This document shows, in pieces, positions 53,802-58,112 of a DNA stretch of 58,112 nt. The stretch covers positions 1-58,112 of the forward strand of contig JAJFJJ010000056.1 in the NCBI GenBank assembly GCA_021774195.1, given 5' to 3'. Source of the DNA: Nitrosomonas sp. (lineage in GTDB: Bacteria; Pseudomonadota; Gammaproteobacteria; Burkholderiales; Nitrosomonadaceae). The notes under the pieces are model-generated. The model saw only the letters and a list, made by a program, of their open reading frames with translations. It did not search any database and was not told the DNA's origin. The stretch's first letter is position 1. Each line of letters opens with the position of its first letter. A program made the position numbers and the translations under genes.

Positions 53802-54581
53802 ATGGAAACCAATAATACGCCGGTAAAAGTTATTTCCTTTTGTCCCAGTGCAGATGGCGAGTTAAACCGTTGGGTCATGAGTCACTATGGGCTGAATTTC
53901 GTGGAAAAAAGGCATGCGCCGCCATTCTTCTTTCTGATTCGTAAGATTTATAGTGCTAACAGTTTAGTTCTGTGTCGTGTTGGTGACAAAACTTTGGATA
54001 GTGTACGTACCATTATCGATCATTTTGAGGCGCTTGCGGATACAGAAAAAAAACTGATTCCAGGTTCTTTAGCTAAAGATATGGATACAGTCTGGCAGCG
54101 ATATAATCATGATTTGGGCGGGGCTGTTGTTACTTGGGCCTACTCAAATTTGTTGCCACATAAGGATATTATGATTAGGCCACTTAGTTTGAATAGCCCC
54201 TGGCATGAGCGGTTTTTTGTCAAGCATTTTTATAGTATTCCGAAGAACTTGATTTGGAAAGTACAGAAACTGAGCAAATACGCCGCAGATGAAGCCTTTA
54301 AAGAAATTCAAACAATATTTTCTGAAGTTGATGGTTTGTTGGCGGATGGCAGGAAGTATTTGTATGGCGAGCAAATGACGCTCGCCGATCTTGCTTTTGT
54401 GGTCAGTGGCGCACCATTAGTTTTGCCTGCTGGATATGGCGGTGATCAATATGAACAAGGCCCGATCCCGACTTTTGAACAATTTCCAAAAGAGTTGCAA
54501 GAGATCATTTCAAACATGCGCCAGACCCCGGCAGGTAAATTTATTTTGAGAGTCTATGCGGAAGATCGATATCCGGCCTGA
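53802..54581 (+). CDS. Glutathione S-transferase-fold protein
   Basis: A 259-residue protein. The N-terminal thioredoxin-like half begins VKVISFCPSADGELNRWVMSHYGLNFVEK, with a Cys-Pro-Ser in the position of the GST active residue. The helical C-terminal domain ends in LLADGRKYLYGEQMTLADLAFVVSGAP, the Asp-bearing stretch conserved in GST C-domains. The middle (about residues 75-160) is longer than in typical GSTs. It starts 21 bp after the P450 gene, and likely conjugates, isomerises or reduces a product of the peroxidase/P450 pair using glutathione; this is inference from context. The ribosome site is weak, so translation may be coupled. Confidence 0.8.
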   Translation: METNNTPVKVISFCPSADGELNRWVMSHYGLNFVEKRHAPPFFFLIRKIYSANSLVLCRVGDKTLDSVRTIIDHFEALADTEKKLIPGSLAKDMDTVWQRYNHDLGGAVVTWAYSNLLPHKDIMIRPLSLNSPWHERFFVKHFYSIPKNLIWKVQKLSKYAADEAFKEIQTIFSEVDGLLADGRKYLYGEQMTLADLAFVVSGAPLVLPAGYGGDQYEQGPIPTFEQFPKELQEIISNMRQTPAGKFILRVYAEDRYPA

Positions 54582-54642
54582 CAATAAACGCGACTAATGA
54601 ACGCGTTACCTTATGTGAAATAAAGGGTAAAATATCGGTAAT

Positions 54643-54673
54643 AATTTAGTTTGTCCCTAGAATTCACTATTTC
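54643..54673 (+). repeat. Left-end fragment of the ~138-bp palindromic repeat
   Basis: AATTTAGTTTGTCCCTAGAA and the next eleven bases match the beginning of the copy at 44888. The inner and right parts are missing. It lies just upstream of lpdA and ends 26 bp before its start codon. Confidence 0.7.
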
Positions 54674-54699
54674 ATCATAAATTTTCATAAGGTTTAAGT

Positions 54700-56160
54700 A
54701 TGTCAGAAATTTTTGACGTCGCAGTCATTGGTGCCGGGCCAGGTGGTTATGTAGCCGCCATTCGTTGTGCTCAGCTTGGTTTGAAGACGGTTTGTATTGA
54801 CGAGTGGAAGAACGCAAAAGGTCGGCCTAGTTTAGGCGGAACGTGTCTTAATGTCGGTTGTATTCCGTCCAAGGCGTTATTGGAATCGTCGGAGAACTAT
54901 TACCGCGCTGTTCACAAATTTTCTGCACATGGTATCAAATCTGAAGGCACATCAATTGATGTGCCTGTCATGATTGCTCGCAAAGACAAAATTGTTACCA
55001 CGTTTACTGCGGGTATCTCATCATTATTCAAGAAGAATAAAGTCACTTCGGTACATGGCCGAGGAAATTCGTTGGTGCAAGAGCCGAAAGATAATAGCTG
55101 GACTATTGGTGTGCAGGACAATGATAAAACAGAATCTGTTCGCGCCAAACACGTTATTCTGGCTACAGGCTCTACACCAAGACAACTGTCATTTGCGCCG
55201 GTTGATAATGATTTGATTTTAGATAATGCAGGTGCTTTGGCATTAACTGAAATACCCGAGCGTCTTGGTGTAATTGGTGCCGGGGTGATTGGTTTGGAAA
55301 TGGGCAGTGTTTGGCGACGGCTTGGTTCTGAAGTCACTATTCTTGAAGCCATGCCGGGTTTCTTAATGGCAGCAGATGAACAAGTGGCGAAAGAAGCTAA
55401 AAAGGTGTTTAGTAAAGAACCTGGTTTAAAGATTCAAACCGGTATTGAAATTAAGTCAATTGAAACGACTAAAGGTGGCGTGACGATTAAATATAGTGAT
55501 ACGACTGGTGAAGAACAATCATTAGAGGTGGACAAATTGATTGTCGCTGTTGGTCGTGTGCCAAATACAACAGGGCTTGGTGTCGATCAGAATGGACTGA
55601 AGTTAGACGAGCGTGGATTCATTGAAGTGGATGCCGTCTGTTGCACAAACCTACCCAATGTTTATGCGGTTGGTGATGTGGTAAGAGGCCCAATGTTGGC
55701 TCATAAGGCATCGGAAGAAGGTGTGGCTGTGGCGGAAATGATTATGGCCAGAGAGCAAGGTAATGCCCATGAATCGGAAGGAGTCGATTTTAATACCGTT
55801 CCGTGGGTGATTTATACCGCGCCGGAAATTGCTTGGGTGGGGAAAAATGAACAACAGCTCAAGCAAGAGGGAGTTGAATATAAAGTTGGACAATTTCCAT
55901 TCATTGCCAATGGTCGAGCACGTGCAATTGGTGAGGCGAGTGGATTTGTTAAGGTATTAGCTGACGCGCATAGTGATCGCGTGCTGGGCATTCATATGAT
56001 AGGTCCCTATGTCTCAGAGCTAATATCAGAGGCAGTGATGGCCATGGAGTTTTCTGCCTGCAGCCAGGATATTGCAAGCATTATTCATGCGCATCCTTCG
56101 TTGTCTGAAGTGCTGCATGAGGCGGCGCTTGGCGTTGATAATCGGGCACTGCATATTTGA
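54700..56160 (+). CDS. lpdA: Dihydrolipoamide dehydrogenase
   Basis: A 486-residue flavoprotein, the E3 component of 2-oxoacid dehydrogenase or glycine-cleavage complexes. The FAD site is VIGAGPGGYVAAIRCAQLG, the redox disulfide is in GGTCLNVGCIPSKALLESSE (two Cys five apart), the NAD site is GVIGAGVIGLEMGSVWRRLG, and the catalytic His-Glu pair is in HAHPSLSEVLHEA. An insertion before the disulfide (DEWKNAKGRPS) is seen in many betaproteobacterial E3 proteins. The E1 and E2 genes are not beside it, so it is an orphan here. Confidence 0.96.
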   Translation: MSEIFDVAVIGAGPGGYVAAIRCAQLGLKTVCIDEWKNAKGRPSLGGTCLNVGCIPSKALLESSENYYRAVHKFSAHGIKSEGTSIDVPVMIARKDKIVTTFTAGISSLFKKNKVTSVHGRGNSLVQEPKDNSWTIGVQDNDKTESVRAKHVILATGSTPRQLSFAPVDNDLILDNAGALALTEIPERLGVIGAGVIGLEMGSVWRRLGSEVTILEAMPGFLMAADEQVAKEAKKVFSKEPGLKIQTGIEIKSIETTKGGVTIKYSDTTGEEQSLEVDKLIVAVGRVPNTTGLGVDQNGLKLDERGFIEVDAVCCTNLPNVYAVGDVVRGPMLAHKASEEGVAVAEMIMAREQGNAHESEGVDFNTVPWVIYTAPEIAWVGKNEQQLKQEGVEYKVGQFPFIANGRARAIGEASGFVKVLADAHSDRVLGIHMIGPYVSELISEAVMAMEFSACSQDIASIIHAHPSLSEVLHEAALGVDNRALHI

Positions 56161-56254
56161 TTGGTAAATTTCTTGTGTCGGCGCAATACTCAGTCTACCA
56201 ACCATGTCATACTTAAAATACGAAGGCCCTCTTTAATCCGATCTAACTTTTGAG

Positions 56255-57298
56255 ATGTGTACTACTCGTATAGATAAATCGACCGCTCTTAAGTTGCAAA
56301 AAGTCGACCATCCTGCAATCCCGATTGAGGTTCAGGATGAGTGGCAGCATATCATCACTTTGATGGCTAAACTTTTAAGGGTACCGTCAGGTCTGATCAT
56401 GCGGCTCGAAGAAGAATTTTTGTTGGTATATATCTGCAGTGAGACAGCTAATAACCCATACAATGTAGGCGATAAAGAAATTTGGTTCGGATCAGGCCTG
56501 TATTGTGAGACCGTAATCCGTTCAGGGGAAAGGCTATTTATTGCGAACGCACTGGAAGATGACAGATGGAAAAATAATCCTGATGTAGGACGCAATATGA
56601 TTAATTATTTGGGGTTTCCAATTTCTTGGCCCAACGGTGATCCTTTCGGAACCATTTGCGTGTTGGACAACAAAACACATCATTACACAGATATAGAAGA
56701 GGAACTAATGGTGCGTTTCAAGAAGATCATTGAAACAAATTTGTCTCTGATAGAGAGAACCAGTCAGCTTGAAGATCTGGCCAAAGAACTTGAATGCCTT
56801 GCTAATCGAGACAGCTTGACGAATGCATATACCCGTCGCGCATTTTACGATTTTTCTAAAAAGGAGCTAGGTCGCGCCAAACGGCAAAAACATACAACAA
56901 GTGTTCTTATGATTGACCTCGACTATTTCAAAAGGCTTAATGATCAGTTTGGTCATCATATAGGTGACGATGCGCTAAGAGAATTTGGTTTTGTCGTCGA
57001 AAATATGAAACGTGCAGAGGATATTTTTGGGAGGGTAGGAGGAGAAGAATTTATTATTTTTCTTCCTGAAACGAAACACGAAGGTGCAATGCAATTTGCT
57101 GAACGTTTGCGTAGTAAAATAGCTATGCTGAACATTCCAGCTGATAACGGAACGGTTTCATTTACAGTGAGTATTGGTGTATCAGAATGTGAGTATTCGG
57201 ATAGTGGTTTGCAACAGATAATTGATGAAGCAGATAGTGCTTTGTATGCATCAAAAGAGTCTGGCCGAGATCAGGTATCCCTATACCGAAACAGATAA
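56255..57298 (+). CDS. GAF-GGDEF diguanylate cyclase
   Basis: A 347-residue soluble protein. A GAF domain occupies about residues 25-170 (NALEDDRWKNNPDV, FPISWPNGDPFGTICVLD). The GGDEF domain follows: ANRDSLTNAYTRRAFYDF, MIDLDYFKRLNDQFGHHIGDDAL, and the active GGEEF in RVGGEEFIIF (about residue 263). All catalytic residues are present, so it should make c-di-GMP in response to a small cytoplasmic ligand. No phosphodiesterase domain. It is separated from lpdA by 94 bp. Confidence 0.94.
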   Translation: MCTTRIDKSTALKLQKVDHPAIPIEVQDEWQHIITLMAKLLRVPSGLIMRLEEEFLLVYICSETANNPYNVGDKEIWFGSGLYCETVIRSGERLFIANALEDDRWKNNPDVGRNMINYLGFPISWPNGDPFGTICVLDNKTHHYTDIEEELMVRFKKIIETNLSLIERTSQLEDLAKELECLANRDSLTNAYTRRAFYDFSKKELGRAKRQKHTTSVLMIDLDYFKRLNDQFGHHIGDDALREFGFVVENMKRAEDIFGRVGGEEFIIFLPETKHEGAMQFAERLRSKIAMLNIPADNGTVSFTVSIGVSECEYSDSGLQQIIDEADSALYASKESGRDQVSLYRNR

Positions 57299-57380
57299 AA
57301 ATGTATGGTCTAATACAGCGTATAACTAATTCCCTTCCTCTTTTGCTGAGATGCAATAACTCCTTCACACCTCATTGCAT

Positions 57381-57437
57381 TTTGCCAAAAAGAAATAATA
57401 ATGAACTCTAAATATCATCCAGCTGAGGGTTCTAGGC
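57381..57437. repeat. Dispersed repeat, copy 2 of the ~58-bp unit
   Basis: Matches 30675-30732 with scattered changes: TTTGCCAAAAA, AATAATGAACTCTAA, CATCCAGCTGAG and TTCTAGG. It lies between the diguanylate cyclase gene and the start of the last gene. Confidence 0.65.
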
Positions 57438-57464
57438 TGATCATTAAAGTACTATGAGCTTTTA

Positions 57465-58112
57465 ATGGTGAAAAGGTCTGCTGGAAATTTCTATGTTAAA
57501 TGGCGTTATTTTTACGCTACCTTGACGCTTTGGTGTTTCTTGCTGACTCTGATGTTGTTCATGCAGCCATCGCAGGCAGCCATTAGTGAAACGCAACTCA
57601 TTGACAATGAGAATGTGCTCGAAGTATTTGTGCGTGATGGTTGTCCACACTGTAAAAAAGCCAAGGAATTCCTGTTAGATTTTGGCGACGAGCGCCCATG
57701 GCTGAGTATCGTCTACCATTCAGTCGATCATGATTCAACCGCACGCGACGACCTGTTACGATACTCGAAAGCGGCGGGTATTTGGCCGCCGGGCGTGCCC
57801 GCTTTCCGCTTTAATGGTCAATTGCTTGTCGGTTTTGATAGCCCAGAGCATACAGGTTCTTTATTGACCGCTTTGGTTGAACAAACTGCAATTCATTCAG
57901 AGCGTGTTGAAACATCATTATTTGGAACACTGAGCGTCTCTAACCTTGGTTTGCCGCTATTTACCTTAGCAATGGGTTTGCTAGATGGGTTTAATCCCTG
58001 TGCGATGTGGGTATTGTTATTCTTGTTATCCATGCTGGTTCATATTCAAGATCGCAAAAGAATGATATTGATTGCGGGTACTTTTGTACTGGTAAGTGGC
58101 GCAATCTATTAT
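57465..58112 (+). CDS. Thioredoxin-like/DsbD-like membrane protein, 3' end cut by window edge
   Basis: The frame from the ATG at 57465 is open to the right edge (216 codons). A signal-like hydrophobic segment (about residues 14-38, ending PSQA) precedes a thioredoxin-fold domain with CPHC (RDGCPHCKKAKEFL, residues about 60-63) and a cis-Pro in WPPGVPAFRF. From about residue 150 a membrane module begins with GLLDGFNPCAMWVLLFLLSML, the pattern of DsbD/CcdA transmembrane reductases. It probably moves electrons from the cytoplasm to a periplasmic thiol domain in the same chain. The remaining helices lie beyond the window. Confidence 0.85.
   Translation, partial: MVKRSAGNFYVKWRYFYATLTLWCFLLTLMLFMQPSQAAISETQLIDNENVLEVFVRDGCPHCKKAKEFLLDFGDERPWLSIVYHSVDHDSTARDDLLRYSKAAGIWPPGVPAFRFNGQLLVGFDSPEHTGSLLTALVEQTAIHSERVETSLFGTLSVSNLGLPLFTLAMGLLDGFNPCAMWVLLFLLSMLVHIQDRKRMILIAGTFVLVSGAIYY

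Noticed and set aside
54700..56160. lpdA as the redox partner of the P450
   Set aside because: It has all the features of ordinary E3 dihydrolipoamide dehydrogenase, is separated by 118 bp and a repeat fragment, and no ferredoxin is present. A shared role is possible but unsupported.

Overview
The window reads as a chromosomal segment of an AT-leaning betaproteobacterium, most likely of the Nitrosomonadales (Nitrosomonas-like). This is an inference from gene order and protein character: ftsY-ftsE-ftsX-rpoH, nadB divergent from rpoE-rseA-rseB-mucD-glutaredoxin-like-lepA-lepB-DUF4845-rnc-era-pdxJ-acpS-nagZ, a MutL with an endonuclease-type C-terminus, and a hemP-bfr-DUF2325 iron block. No rRNA operon, CRISPR array, prophage or integron was seen; one tRNA gene (Val, GAC) is present.

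Layout. 1-2.1 kb: small accessory genes, with a broken IS30-type transposase lying antisense over the end of a tautomerase gene and a 58-bp palindrome. 2.1-13.1 kb: CPA1 antiporter, mutL, a Fur-box-preceded hemP, bfr and DUF2325, an M16 peptidase divergent from ftsY-ftsE-ftsX, rpoH behind a CIRCE-overlapped promoter, and an acidic peptidoglycan-binding lipoprotein. 13.3-18.6 kb: an oxidoreductase-SelD fusion followed by a complete PhnCDE-like ABC transporter, a probable selenium-oxyanion uptake and activation operon. 18.7-25.7 kb: accessory genes (heme-sensor GGDEF/EAL protein, REP-associated transposase element, vapBC, AhpD-like protein, secreted lipase-like hydrolase) rich in dispersed repeats. 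25.9-33.2 kb: hydrolase-OsmC fusion, hslR, class II aldolase, tRNA-Val, a truncated paralogue of the heme sensor, a CarS-like/CDP-alcohol phosphotransferase pair, pepA and a NYN-domain protein. 33.2-49.3 kb: nadB and the long envelope-stress/translation/cell-wall block, flanking a PAS-GAF-GGDEF-EAL protein.

49.5-54.6 kb is the most unusual part: two paralogous proteins of no function I can name, a DyP-type heme peroxidase, a soluble cytochrome P450 with an atypical I-helix, and a GST-fold protein, all on one strand. I read it as a heme-based oxidation module, possibly making or rearranging hydroperoxides such as oxylipins; the substrate is not visible in the sequence. It is followed by lpdA, a GAF-GGDEF diguanylate cyclase and a thioredoxin/DsbD-like membrane gene cut by the right edge.

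Several families of short dispersed repeats recur (a 35-bp unit, a ~138-bp palindromic unit flanking lepB, and a ~58-bp unit at 30.7 and 57.4 kb), so the intergenic DNA is shaped by small non-autonomous elements.
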